Of a DNA stretch of 40,548 nucleotides, positions 15,281-23,747 are shown piece by piece. Where the stretch lies: positions 1 through 40,548 of the forward strand of contig JAISWI010000034.1 of assembly GCA_031270865.1 (NCBI GenBank), written 5' to 3'. Every line of letters begins with the position of its first letter. Position 1 is the stretch's first letter. This DNA is from Oscillospiraceae bacterium. GTDB lineage: Bacteria > Bacillota > Clostridia > Christensenellales > Aristaeellaceae. The notes beneath the pieces are model-generated. The model was not told the origin of the DNA. It searched no databases and was given only the letters and a program-made list of their open reading frames with translations. The translations under genes and the position numbers were made by a program.

Positions 15281-16261
15281 ATGGGCGCATTGTTGGAGGT
15301 AAGGGACCTGACCACGCGCTTCCGGGTGGGCAGGCGAGTATTCATCAACGCGGCGGACCATGTGGGCTTCACGCTGGACGAGGGCGAGACGCTGGCCATC
15401 GTCGGCGAGAGCGGCAGCGGCAAGTCGGTAACCGCGCTGTCCGTGATGGGGCTGGTGCCCAACCCGCCCGGGCGTATCGAGCATGGCGAGATCCTCTTTC
15501 GGGGCGAGGACCTGCTCAAGCTCACGCCGCGCCGGATGCGCGGGGTGCGCGGCAACAAGATCGGCATGATCTTCCAGGAGCCGATGAGTTCGCTGAACCC
15601 GGTATTCACCATCGGCTCGCAGATCGCCGAGGCGATACTGACGCATAACGACGTGAGCCGCGCCGAGGCGCGAAGCCGCGCCATCGAGCTGCTCAAACAG
15701 GTGGAGATACCCGACCCCGAGCGGCGCGTTAAGACATACCCGCACCAGATGTCCGGCGGGATGCGCCAGCGCGTGATGATATGCATGGCGCTGGCGTCCA
15801 GCCCCGACATACTGATAGCGGACGAGCCGACCACCGCGCTGGACGTGACGATACAGGCGCAGATACTGGAGCTGATACGCTCGCTCGCCCGCGAGAGGAA
15901 CACGGCGGTGCTGTTCATCACGCATGACCTGGGCGTGGTCGCCGGCATCGCGCGCCGGGCGATCGTCATGTACGCGGGAAGGATCGTCGAGATGGGTCCG
16001 GTGAAGGAATTATTCGCGAAACCACTGCACCCGTACACGCGCGGGCTGCTCCGCGCCATACCGAAGCTGGCCACCCCGCGCGGCCAGCCGCTGTATACGA
16101 TACCCGGCATCGTGCCCGACCTGTCGCGCCTGCCGCTGGGGTGCGCGTTCGTGACGCGGTGCCCGGACCGCGAAGCCATATGCGGCAAGGGGAAACCCCC
16201 GCTGCGGACGCTCGGCGACGGGCGGCAGTGCGCGTGTTTCCTGGCGGAAGGGGGCGTGTAA
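15281..16261 (+). CDS. Peptide ABC importer 1, OppD/DppD-type ATPase
   Basis: A 326-aa ATPase with Walker A GESGSGKS, signature SGGMRQR, Walker B ILIADEPTTALD and switch His in FITHDLG. The C-terminal oligopeptide-transporter extension has several cysteines (CAFVTRCP, AICGKG, QCACF); in some Dpp/Opp ATPases this region binds an iron-sulfur cluster, a possibility here. It pairs with the ATPase encoded immediately downstream. Confidence 0.94.
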   Translation: MGALLEVRDLTTRFRVGRRVFINAADHVGFTLDEGETLAIVGESGSGKSVTALSVMGLVPNPPGRIEHGEILFRGEDLLKLTPRRMRGVRGNKIGMIFQEPMSSLNPVFTIGSQIAEAILTHNDVSRAEARSRAIELLKQVEIPDPERRVKTYPHQMSGGMRQRVMICMALASSPDILIADEPTTALDVTIQAQILELIRSLARERNTAVLFITHDLGVVAGIARRAIVMYAGRIVEMGPVKELFAKPLHPYTRGLLRAIPKLATPRGQPLYTIPGIVPDLSRLPLGCAFVTRCPDREAICGKGKPPLRTLGDGRQCACFLAEGGV

Positions 16262-17254
16262 ATGGATTCAAGGATGGATTCCGCGGCAGCCGCGTCCCCG
16301 CTGTACGAGGCGCGAGGCCTGACGAAGGTATTCACATCGAAATCCAGCGCGATCGGCGGCAAACCGCTGGTCGTCCGCGCGGTCAACGATGTGTCGTTCG
16401 ATATAAACAACGGCGAGGTGCTGGGCCTGGTCGGGGAGTCCGGATGCGGCAAGACGACCACCGGGCGGCTGTTGCTGCGGCTGCTGGACCCGACGTCCGG
16501 GAGCATCGTGTACGCCGGGCGCGACATCGCGCGGATACCCAACCGGGCGATGCGCGCGCTGCGCAAGGATATGCAGATCATCTTCCAGGACCCGTTCTCA
16601 TCGCTTAACCCGCGCATGACGTGCCTGGACATCATCGCGGAGCCGCTGATACTGCATTCCAGCCTGACGCGGGCGCAGCGGCGCGAAAAGGCCTACGAGC
16701 TGCTGCGGTATGTCGGGCTGCCGAAGGAGTACGCGCCGCGCTTCCCGCACGAGTTCTCAGGCGGGCAGCGGCAGCGGATCGGTATCGCCCGTGCGCTGTC
16801 GGTCGACCCGAAGTTCATCGTGTGCGACGAGCCGGTCTCCGCGCTGGACGTGTCGGTCCAGTCGCAGGTGCTCAACCTGATCCAGAAACTGCGGCATGAC
16901 CGCTCGCTTACGCTGCTGTTCATCGCGCACGGGCTGAACGTGGTCAAGTACATATCGGACAGGGTCGGGGTGATGTACCTGGGGAGCCTGCTGGAACTGG
17001 CGGACTCCGAGGAGATATACCTGCGCCCGCTGCATCCGTACACACAGTCGCTGATATCCGCGATACCGGACGTGGACGACACGGCGGGCCGCGAGCGGCA
17101 GCTGCTTCGCGGGGAGATACCGTCGCCCACCAACATGCCCAGCGGCTGCCCGTTCCACACCCGATGTTCCAGGAAAATCGGCAGGTGCGCGGACGAAAAG
17201 CCCTTGACGCGCGAGGTCGCGCCGGGGCATAGCGTGGCCTGCCATCTTATCTAA
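16262..17254 (+). CDS. Peptide ABC importer 1, OppF/DppF-type ATPase
   Basis: A 330-aa second ATPase with Walker A GESGCGKT, signature SGGQRQR, Walker B FIVCDEPVSALD and C-terminal CPFHTRCSRKIGRC. The switch-region sequence is FIAHGLNVV; relatives usually have HDL, so the His is kept but Asp is Gly. The start follows the previous stop directly with no spacer. It completes a five-gene importer. Confidence 0.94.
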   Translation: MDSRMDSAAAASPLYEARGLTKVFTSKSSAIGGKPLVVRAVNDVSFDINNGEVLGLVGESGCGKTTTGRLLLRLLDPTSGSIVYAGRDIARIPNRAMRALRKDMQIIFQDPFSSLNPRMTCLDIIAEPLILHSSLTRAQRREKAYELLRYVGLPKEYAPRFPHEFSGGQRQRIGIARALSVDPKFIVCDEPVSALDVSVQSQVLNLIQKLRHDRSLTLLFIAHGLNVVKYISDRVGVMYLGSLLELADSEEIYLRPLHPYTQSLISAIPDVDDTAGRERQLLRGEIPSPTNMPSGCPFHTRCSRKIGRCADEKPLTREVAPGHSVACHLI

Positions 17255-17269
17255 TATAGGAGGATAACT

Positions 17270-18682
17270 ATGGACCGCGAGTTACACGCGAAGGCGCTGG
17301 AATGGCTAAGGTCGCGCCGCGAAGACATCGTCAGCGACATCTCCCGCCTGGTGAGGATCCGCAGCGTCGCCGATTATAACGACCCGCCGTACCCGATGGG
17401 CGGCGGCTGCAAGCGCGTTCTGGACGAGGCGCTGAAGCTGGGCAGGGAGCGCGGGTTCATCGCGCGCAACTACGAGGATTATTGCGGCAGCCTGTGCCTG
17501 AAGGACGAGGGACCGTTCATCGGCTTCTGGGGACATCTGGACGTTGTGCCGGAGGGCGTCGACTGGGAGATCACCGGGCCGTACGAGCCGCTGGAGCGCG
17601 ACGGGTTCCTGGTTGGGCGCGGCGTCGGGGACAATAAAGGCCCCACGGTCGGCACGATGTACGTAATACAGTGCCTGAAGGAGCTGGGCGTTCCGCTGAA
17701 GCACAACCTGAAATTGTTCCTGGGCATCGACGAGGAACACGGCATGAAGGACGCGGTCTACTACGCCAGCCACTACGAGTCGGCGGACATGACGCTCGTC
17801 GCGGATTCCGGGTTCCCGGTATCGTACGGCGAGAAGGGGATCATCAGCGTAGACCTGTGGAGCAACCGGAGGTTGTCGGATACGGTCGTGTCGCTCAAGG
17901 GCGGCGTCGCGTCGAACGTCGTGCCGGCGGAGGCGTCGTGCGTTCTGAAACGCGTTCCATCGGTCGAGCGGGCTTTAGAAAAGCTGCCGGAGAACATCGC
18001 GGCGGCCGTCGAGGGCGATACCGTCACTCTGACCGCGCATGGGACGGCCGCGCACAGCGCCGGGCCGGACAAAGGCGTCAACGCTATTTGGTTGTTGATG
18101 AGGGCGCTGGTCGATCTCCACGCGTTGTCGCCGGAGGACGAGGCGATACTGGCCTTCCCCGCGATCGTCAACGACACGACGAACGGCAAGGGTGTCGGGA
18201 TAGATATATCGGATGAACTGTCGGGCGCGTTGACATGCTCCGGCACCGTGTCGGAACTGAAGGACGGCAAGCTCAAACTCCACCTGAACATCCGCTATCC
18301 CGTCACGGCGGACGGCGACGACCTGCGGCGGCGCGTTACGGCTTACGCGTCGGCGAACTGCTATACGCTCGCCAACGCGACCGACAGCAAACCGGCGTAT
18401 TTCCCGCGCGAGAACCCGATCATAGACGCGCTGACGGCGGTATACAACGACGTCAGCGGCAAGGATACGAAGCCGTTCGTTATGTCGGGCGGCACATACG
18501 CGCGGAAGATCCCAAGGGCGGTGGGCTTCGGGCCGGGCGGGTTCGACGCTCCGACAGCGGAATGGCTGAGGCCTGGTCACGGCGGCGGGCACGCGCCCGA
18601 CGAGGCCATACATATAGACACACTGCTCCAGGCGATGGCTGTGCTGGCGATGGGCGTGGTCGAAGCGGACGGGATGGTATAA
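17270..18682 (+). CDS. M20 family dipeptidase (Sapep/PepV type)
   Basis: A 470-aa cytosolic zinc aminopeptidase of the M20 Sapep/PepV group, of usual length. Metal ligands and catalytic residues are visible: H89 (WGHLDVVP), D121 (GVGDNKGP), E155/E156 (GIDEEHG), D179 (VADSGFP) and a late His in GHGGGHAPDE. It follows the importer by 15 bases with a perfect AGGAGG site, so it belongs to the operon. It probably cleaves imported dipeptides, the natural end point for the transporter. Confidence 0.92.
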   Translation: MDRELHAKALEWLRSRREDIVSDISRLVRIRSVADYNDPPYPMGGGCKRVLDEALKLGRERGFIARNYEDYCGSLCLKDEGPFIGFWGHLDVVPEGVDWEITGPYEPLERDGFLVGRGVGDNKGPTVGTMYVIQCLKELGVPLKHNLKLFLGIDEEHGMKDAVYYASHYESADMTLVADSGFPVSYGEKGIISVDLWSNRRLSDTVVSLKGGVASNVVPAEASCVLKRVPSVERALEKLPENIAAAVEGDTVTLTAHGTAAHSAGPDKGVNAIWLLMRALVDLHALSPEDEAILAFPAIVNDTTNGKGVGIDISDELSGALTCSGTVSELKDGKLKLHLNIRYPVTADGDDLRRRVTAYASANCYTLANATDSKPAYFPRENPIIDALTAVYNDVSGKDTKPFVMSGGTYARKIPRAVGFGPGGFDAPTAEWLRPGHGGGHAPDEAIHIDTLLQAMAVLAMGVVEADGMV

Positions 18683-18687
18683 CCGTT

Positions 18688-20361
18688 ATGCGCATAGTAC
18701 TCGGTTTCGATATAGGCGGCACCAAGTGCGCCGCCCTTCTTGCGCGTGTCGGCGGCGGGATCGACATATTCGACAAGGAACGCTTCGACACGCTCTCAGG
18801 GCGCGGCCCGGACGCCGTGCTGGACGACCTGTACCGCGCCGCCGACCTGTTATTGGAACGCAACAACCTGGAGTCGTCGGCGCTGGCCGCGATTGGCGTA
18901 AGCTGCGGAGGGCCGCTGGACTCGCGGCGCGGCGTCGTCGTATGCCCGCCGAACCTCCCGGGGTGGATCAACATCCCGCTGGTCGAGCTGCTTGAGAAAC
19001 GGTTCGGGGCGCCCGCGTTCCTGCAAAACGACGCGAACGCGTGCGCGTTGGTGGAGTGGAAGCTGGGAGCGGGGCGCGGGACGCGCGACATGGTGTTCCT
19101 GACGATGGGCACCGGGATGGGCGGCGGGATCATCGCGGAGGGGCGGCTGCTGCGCGGCGCTTGCGACCTGGGCGGGGAGATCGGGCACCTGCGCCTGGCG
19201 GAGGATGGGCCTATCGGGTTCGGCAAGGCCGGGTCGTTCGAGGGATTCACGAGCGGCGGAGGCATAGCCCGGCAGATACAGGCATTCACGGAGGAACGCG
19301 TCGAGCGGGGCGGACCGCCGGTCTGGTATAACCCGGACGACCCGACCGCCGGTCTGTCCGCGCGCGAGCTGGCGGGTTACGCCCGGCGGGGCGACGCCGA
19401 CGCGCTGGAATTGTTCCATAAGGTTGGGACGATGCTCGGCAAGGGCGTCGCGCTTCTGATCGACACGCTGAACCCGGAGCGCGTGGTGATCGGCAGCATA
19501 TTCGCGCGGTGCGGCGACCTGCTGCGCCCGGCGATGGAGGCGTCGCTGCGCGCGGAGGCCATACCCGCCGCGCTGGAGCGGTGCGAGGTTGTGCCCGCCG
19601 AAACGGGCGAGGCGCTGGGCGATCTGGCCAGCGTCATGACCGCGCTTTACGCGATGGGGATTGAGCCGACCGACGGCTTGGAGTCTAAACAGACCGATAG
19701 TCCGGACGATCCGCCTTCGGTCACGGCGCGTTTGGACCGGCTGATCGAGCGTTACCCCGCGCTGGCGGCGGCTCGCGGGGCGATCCAGTCCGTGTATGGG
19801 ATTATCCGCGACACATACCTGCGCGGCGGGAAACTGCTCATATGCGGGAACGGCGGCAGCTGCGCGGACGCGCAGCACATCGTAGGCGAACTGATGAAGG
19901 GATTCTACCTGAAACGCCCGCTGCCCGGGGCGGAGCGGGCCGCGCTTGCGGACGCGCTCGGCGAGGGCGGCGCGGAGCTGGCTGGGATGCTGCAGGGATC
20001 GCTGCCCGCCATAGCGCTAAGCGAGCACTCCGCGCTTAACACCGCGTTCGCAAACGATGTTGACGCGTCGCTGGCGTTCGCGCAGCAGGTGGTCGGCTAC
20101 GGGAGGCCGGGCGATACGCTGCTGGGCATATCCACGAGCGGCAACGCCCGAAACGTTTTGCTGGCGGCGCGGGCTGCCCGGGCGCGCGGGCTTGGCGTCG
20201 CCGCGCTGACTGGCGGCACGGGCGGCATGCTGTCCAAGGCTGCTGACGCGGCGATCGTCGTTCCCGCGAGCGTCACCGCCGACGCGCAGGAACTACACCT
20301 GCCTGTCTACCACACGCTGTGCGCGATGCTTGAGGAGCGGTTCTTCGGCCTAAGTGAATAG
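18688..20361 (+). CDS. ROK sugar kinase fused to SIS sugar isomerase
   Basis: A 557-aa bifunctional-looking protein. Residues 1-325 are a ROK kinase: phosphate loop DIGGTKC (8-14), catalytic D115 in LQNDANACA, MGTGMGGG and GGEIGH. The usual zinc motif (CxCGxxGC) is replaced by IGFGKAGS, so all three cysteines are lost. After a linker (~326-345), residues ~346-557 are a GmhA-like SIS domain with CGNGGSCADAQHIVGEL (386-402) and GISTSGNARNVL (480-491), carrying ~20 extra residues (412-435) compared with typical GmhA. The pair suggests phosphorylation then aldose-ketose isomerisation of one sugar; the substrate is unknown. It starts at ATG 18688, 6 bases after the dipeptidase stop. Confidence 0.88.
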   Translation: MRIVLGFDIGGTKCAALLARVGGGIDIFDKERFDTLSGRGPDAVLDDLYRAADLLLERNNLESSALAAIGVSCGGPLDSRRGVVVCPPNLPGWINIPLVELLEKRFGAPAFLQNDANACALVEWKLGAGRGTRDMVFLTMGTGMGGGIIAEGRLLRGACDLGGEIGHLRLAEDGPIGFGKAGSFEGFTSGGGIARQIQAFTEERVERGGPPVWYNPDDPTAGLSARELAGYARRGDADALELFHKVGTMLGKGVALLIDTLNPERVVIGSIFARCGDLLRPAMEASLRAEAIPAALERCEVVPAETGEALGDLASVMTALYAMGIEPTDGLESKQTDSPDDPPSVTARLDRLIERYPALAAARGAIQSVYGIIRDTYLRGGKLLICGNGGSCADAQHIVGELMKGFYLKRPLPGAERAALADALGEGGAELAGMLQGSLPAIALSEHSALNTAFANDVDASLAFAQQVVGYGRPGDTLLGISTSGNARNVLLAARAARARGLGVAALTGGTGGMLSKAADAAIVVPASVTADAQELHLPVYHTLCAMLEERFFGLSE

Positions 20362-20580
20362 ACCGCGGTCGGTTTACGGAACGCGGGTGGACCTCCGTCG
20401 GGTTACCGAACTCGGGCAGACCGTCATCGGCTTACGGAACGCGGGCAGGCCACCGTCGGCTTACCGAACTCGGGCAGACCGTCGTTGGGTTTCGGAACGC
20501 GGGCAGACCGCAGTCGGGTTACGAAACGCGGGCAGACCGCAGTCGGGTTATGAAACGCGGGCAGACCGCAGTCGGTCTTT
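20361..20580 (+). repeat. 29-bp tandem repeat array, about 7.5 copies
   Basis: Seven head-to-tail 29-bp units start at 20361, 20390, 20419, 20448, 20477, 20506 and 20535, with a partial eighth to about 20580. Each runs from GACC to CGGGCA (GTG in unit 1). Units 1, 3 and 5 carry CGGAACGCGGG while 2 and 4 carry CCGAACTCGGG, so the first part is a 58-bp dimer repeat; units 6 and 7 are almost identical. The first base is the last base of the upstream stop codon. No spacers separate the units, so it is not a CRISPR. An open frame through it is probably incidental. Confidence 0.95.
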
Positions 20581-20631
20581 ACCGAAACGTGTCCTTCGGC
20601 GGCGGTTGACGCGTTTTTAGATAAATATAAC

Positions 20632-20660
20632 TGGCGTTTTATGCCGGAACGCGGTATAAT
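20632..20660 (+). promoter_or_regulatory. Likely promoter of peptide importer 2
   Basis: A consensus -10 TATAAT (20655-20660) has only a weak -35 (TGGCGT, 20632-20637) at 17 bp. A TTGACG at 20606-20611 is better matched but has no -10 at proper spacing. The gene starts 70 bases downstream. Confidence 0.5.
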
Positions 20661-20731
20661 GAGGCAAGCGTTCCGCCAGCCCCGGCCATACCGCGCGGAG
20701 CGGATATTATACTAGAAGGAGTTGTTGCTGA

Positions 20732-22615
20732 ATGAAGCGCAATCGATTCGGACGAGCGTTGGCGCTGGCCGTATGCCTGGCGCTTGCGCTATGCGCGTCC
20801 GCGCCCGCCGCGTCTGCTGAAAGCGCGTACCGCGTGCTCTATTCCGGCGAGGTCACCACGCTCAATTACCTCATCACGACCACAACCAACGAGTTTTCGC
20901 TGGCCGCGAACTTCATCGACACGCTGATTGAGTACGACCAATACGGCGTTATCAAGGAAGGTCTGGCCGAATCGTGGGAGGTCAGCGACGACAGCCTCAC
21001 GTGGACGTTCCACCTGCGCGAGGGCGCGAAGTGGGTGGACGGGACCGGCTCGCCCGTAGCGGAGGTTACATCGGCGGACTTCGTCGCGGCGGCCAAATAC
21101 ATCCTCAACGCGCGGAACGCCTCGTCGTCGGCGAACGTGCTGTATGAGGTGATCGAGGGGGCGCAGGCGTACTACGACGGCACGGCCACGCCCGAGGAAG
21201 GCGCCGACCCCGCGCCCGCCACCGAATGGGAGACCGTTGGCGTCACTGCGCCGGACGCGTACACGCTGCAATACAAGCTGATCGCGCCGGTGCCGTACTT
21301 CCTATCGATGACCACGTATGTGTGCTTCATGCCCGTATACGAGCCGTTCCTGCTGGAAAAGGCGGAGGGGTTCGGGCTGGCGACGGGTAACGATACGCTG
21401 CTGTACAACGGAGCGTATTACCTATCGGAGCTTAAGCCGAACGAGAGGCGCGTTCTGTCGAAGAACACAACCAACTGGGACGCGGAGAATGTGTTCATCG
21501 ACGCGATACAGTACACGTACAACAAGGAATCCACAACCGTAGCGCCGGAGCTGTTCCTGCGCGGCGAGGTGGACGAGGCGGGGCTCGACTCGACCGTGGC
21601 GGCGGAGTGGCTGGCCGATCCCGAGAAGGCCGACCTGATCCGGCCGGTGCGCCAGTCCGACTTCTACTCGTACTTCTACGGATTCAACTTCAACCCGACG
21701 TTTGACGAGATATACGAGCCGGAAAACTGGAAGATCGCCGTGAACAACGAGAACTTCCGCAAAGCGATTTTCTACGGGATGGACAGGTATGGCAGCCAGG
21801 CCGTATTCGACCCCTCGAACCCGGAATCGATCATCTTCAACACGATCACGCCGCCGGAGTTTGTGTCGCTGAACGGGCTGGACTACACGCGGATAGGCGG
21901 GCTGGAGCCGATAACCGCGCTGGGTTTGGACACATATGATGAAGGAAAGGCTGTGGAACACCGCGACGCTGCCAAGGCCGAGCTGGAGGCGGCTGGCGCG
22001 ACGTTCCCGATCAAGGCGCTGGTGCCGTACAACCCGATTCTAAGCAGTTGGGCGGACGAGAGCGTAGTCATCGAGCAGCATCTGGAGTCGCTGCTTGGCG
22101 CGGATTTCATAGACATCATCGTGTGGGCTGGGCCGTCGTCGGGGTTCCTGAACGAGACGCGCAGGAAGGGCAACTACGCGCTGCAGAAGCTCAACTGGGG
22201 GCCGGACTATGCCGACCCGGTGACGTTTGCCGATCCGTTTGATTATGGCAACAATTATAATTTCATGGACAAGGGCATGACGCAGGCTGACGGCGACGGT
22301 CTAATCGTTGACCAGTACTACGCGCTGGTAGCGAAGGCGAGGGCGATCGTAGGCGACACGGCGGCGAGGTACGAAGCGTTCGCCGAAGCCGAAGCGTACT
22401 TAATTGACCACGCGATCGTAATCCCGTTGGGTTATGGCGAGTCCGGGTATATTGGGACGCGGATCAATCCATTTGAGGCGCAGTACGCGCCGTTCGGGAT
22501 CTCGAACTATCGATTCAAGGGGCAGCGCCTGCTGGACGAGCCGATGTCCACGGACCAGTTCTTTGACGCGTACGACGCGTGGCTCGAAGCGCGGGAAGCT
22601 CTCGCCGCGGACTAA
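20732..22615 (+). CDS. Peptide ABC importer 2, substrate-binding protein
   Basis: A 627-aa family-5 binding protein, about 80-100 residues longer than common OppA proteins. A signal peptide (1-29) ends with AASA before ESAYRV, a signal peptidase I-type site. Cysteines in the hydrophobic stretch do not form a lipobox. Family features include the N-terminal SGEVTTLNYL region, LAESWEVSDDSLTWTFHLREGAKWVDG and a late DPVTFADPFDYGNNYN segment. GAAGGAG precedes ATG 20732. It starts the second importer operon. Confidence 0.92.
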   Translation: MKRNRFGRALALAVCLALALCASAPAASAESAYRVLYSGEVTTLNYLITTTTNEFSLAANFIDTLIEYDQYGVIKEGLAESWEVSDDSLTWTFHLREGAKWVDGTGSPVAEVTSADFVAAAKYILNARNASSSANVLYEVIEGAQAYYDGTATPEEGADPAPATEWETVGVTAPDAYTLQYKLIAPVPYFLSMTTYVCFMPVYEPFLLEKAEGFGLATGNDTLLYNGAYYLSELKPNERRVLSKNTTNWDAENVFIDAIQYTYNKESTTVAPELFLRGEVDEAGLDSTVAAEWLADPEKADLIRPVRQSDFYSYFYGFNFNPTFDEIYEPENWKIAVNNENFRKAIFYGMDRYGSQAVFDPSNPESIIFNTITPPEFVSLNGLDYTRIGGLEPITALGLDTYDEGKAVEHRDAAKAELEAAGATFPIKALVPYNPILSSWADESVVIEQHLESLLGADFIDIIVWAGPSSGFLNETRRKGNYALQKLNWGPDYADPVTFADPFDYGNNYNFMDKGMTQADGDGLIVDQYYALVAKARAIVGDTAARYEAFAEAEAYLIDHAIVIPLGYGESGYIGTRINPFEAQYAPFGISNYRFKGQRLLDEPMSTDQFFDAYDAWLEAREALAAD

Positions 22616-22620
22616 CCGAC

Positions 22621-22765
22621 CTGGAGGAACAACCAAACGCGCCAAGTGGGTCCAGCGTCACGCTGGTCAGGGGATCAAAGGGGGTGAAACCCCCTTGCGG
22701 GGGCGCCGGGGGCGGAGCCTCCGGAACCCTCCTCCCGCCGCCGCGGACAAACGCGGCGGCGGGGC
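22621..22765 (+). repeat. Dispersed repeat A, copy 2, with hairpins
   Basis: Non-coding sequence between binding-protein and permease genes of importer 2. It shares with 40447-40548 the GGAGGAACAAC lead, the CCAGCG/TCA/CGCTGG hairpin (22652-22666) and the AAGGGGG/CCCCCTT hairpin (22678-22696). It ends in a perfect 12-bp stem (22734-22745 with 22752-22763). The hairpins could attenuate transcription into the permeases. Confidence 0.85.
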
Positions 22766-22793
22766 GCCGAATTAACCAAAAGCGAGGCTCCTA

Positions 22794-23747
22794 GTGGCTC
22801 GATATATAATGAAGCGGCTGACCGCGGCAATCGTAACGCTGCTAATCATCATCAGCGTGGTCTTCATACTCGTGCGCCAGATGCCCATCGAGGGCTATTT
22901 TGACAATTTTGACAAGCTGGACGCGAACATCGTGCGCGCGAGGCTGGTCCAGATGGGCCTGACCGATCCGCTGTTCACGCAGCTGAAGCGGTTCCTAGGG
23001 AACCTGGCGCGCGGCGACCTGGGCACATCCGCGCGGTACAGCGTAGGCGTGCCGATCAGGAAGATACTGCTGACAAAGATACCGGTGTCACTCCAGTTAG
23101 GGTTGAGCAGCATGGCGCTGTCGCTGCTGCTGGGCGTGCCGCTGGGCGTGGCGATGGCGCGGTCGCAGACGCGGTACAAGGCGCGGTTGTGGGACGCTGT
23201 CGGCACCGTGTTCATAGTTTTCATAAACGCGGTACCTGCGGCGGTATACCATATATACCTGCAGGCGTTCGGCTCGCGGGCGCTTAACACCTCGATGTTG
23301 TTCAGCCGCGAACAACCGCTGACATGGGTCCTGCCGATACTCTCGATGTCGCTGGGGAGCACGGCGTACTACGCGATGTGGCTGAGGCGGTACATGGTCG
23401 ACGAGCTGAACAAGGATTACGTCGCGCTGGCGCAAGCGAAAGGCGTGACGAACCAGAAGGTATTGGCGCGGCACGTGTTCCGCAACGCGTTCGTGCCGAT
23501 GATCCAATACCTGCCAACCTCGCTGCTGTACACGGTGAGCGGGTCGATATACGTCGAATCGTTGTATTCGATACCGGGTATGGGCGGCTTGCTGGTCGAC
23601 GTGATACGCCGGCAGGATAACCCGATGGTTCAGATATTGGTAATAATATATAGCTGTATTGGCGTCGTCGGGTTGCTTTTGGGGGATATGCTGATGGTCG
23701 CGATTGATCCGCGCATCAGTTTCGCCAAGAAAGCTGGCGCGAGATGA
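22794..23747 (+). CDS. Peptide ABC importer 2, DppB-type permease
   Basis: A 317-aa permease with a first helix at about 9-28, then GDLGTSARYSVGVPI and an EAA loop YVALAQAKGVTNQKVLARHVFRNAFVPM. The start is GTG 22794 behind a weak GAGG; an ATG six codons in is the alternative. Its stop overlaps the next start (ATGA). Confidence 0.92.
   Translation: MARYIMKRLTAAIVTLLIIISVVFILVRQMPIEGYFDNFDKLDANIVRARLVQMGLTDPLFTQLKRFLGNLARGDLGTSARYSVGVPIRKILLTKIPVSLQLGLSSMALSLLLGVPLGVAMARSQTRYKARLWDAVGTVFIVFINAVPAAVYHIYLQAFGSRALNTSMLFSREQPLTWVLPILSMSLGSTAYYAMWLRRYMVDELNKDYVALAQAKGVTNQKVLARHVFRNAFVPMIQYLPTSLLYTVSGSIYVESLYSIPGMGGLLVDVIRRQDNPMVQILVIIYSCIGVVGLLLGDMLMVAIDPRISFAKKAGAR

Noticed and set aside
20361-20580. 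CRISPR array, because the unit is 29 bp
   Set aside because: The units abut directly with no spacers, vary in a regular alternating way, and no cas genes are present.
20354-20620. Small repetitive protein read through the 29-bp array
   Set aside because: 29 is not a multiple of three, so the peptide repeats only every three units; no ribosome site precedes its start, which lies within the upstream gene.
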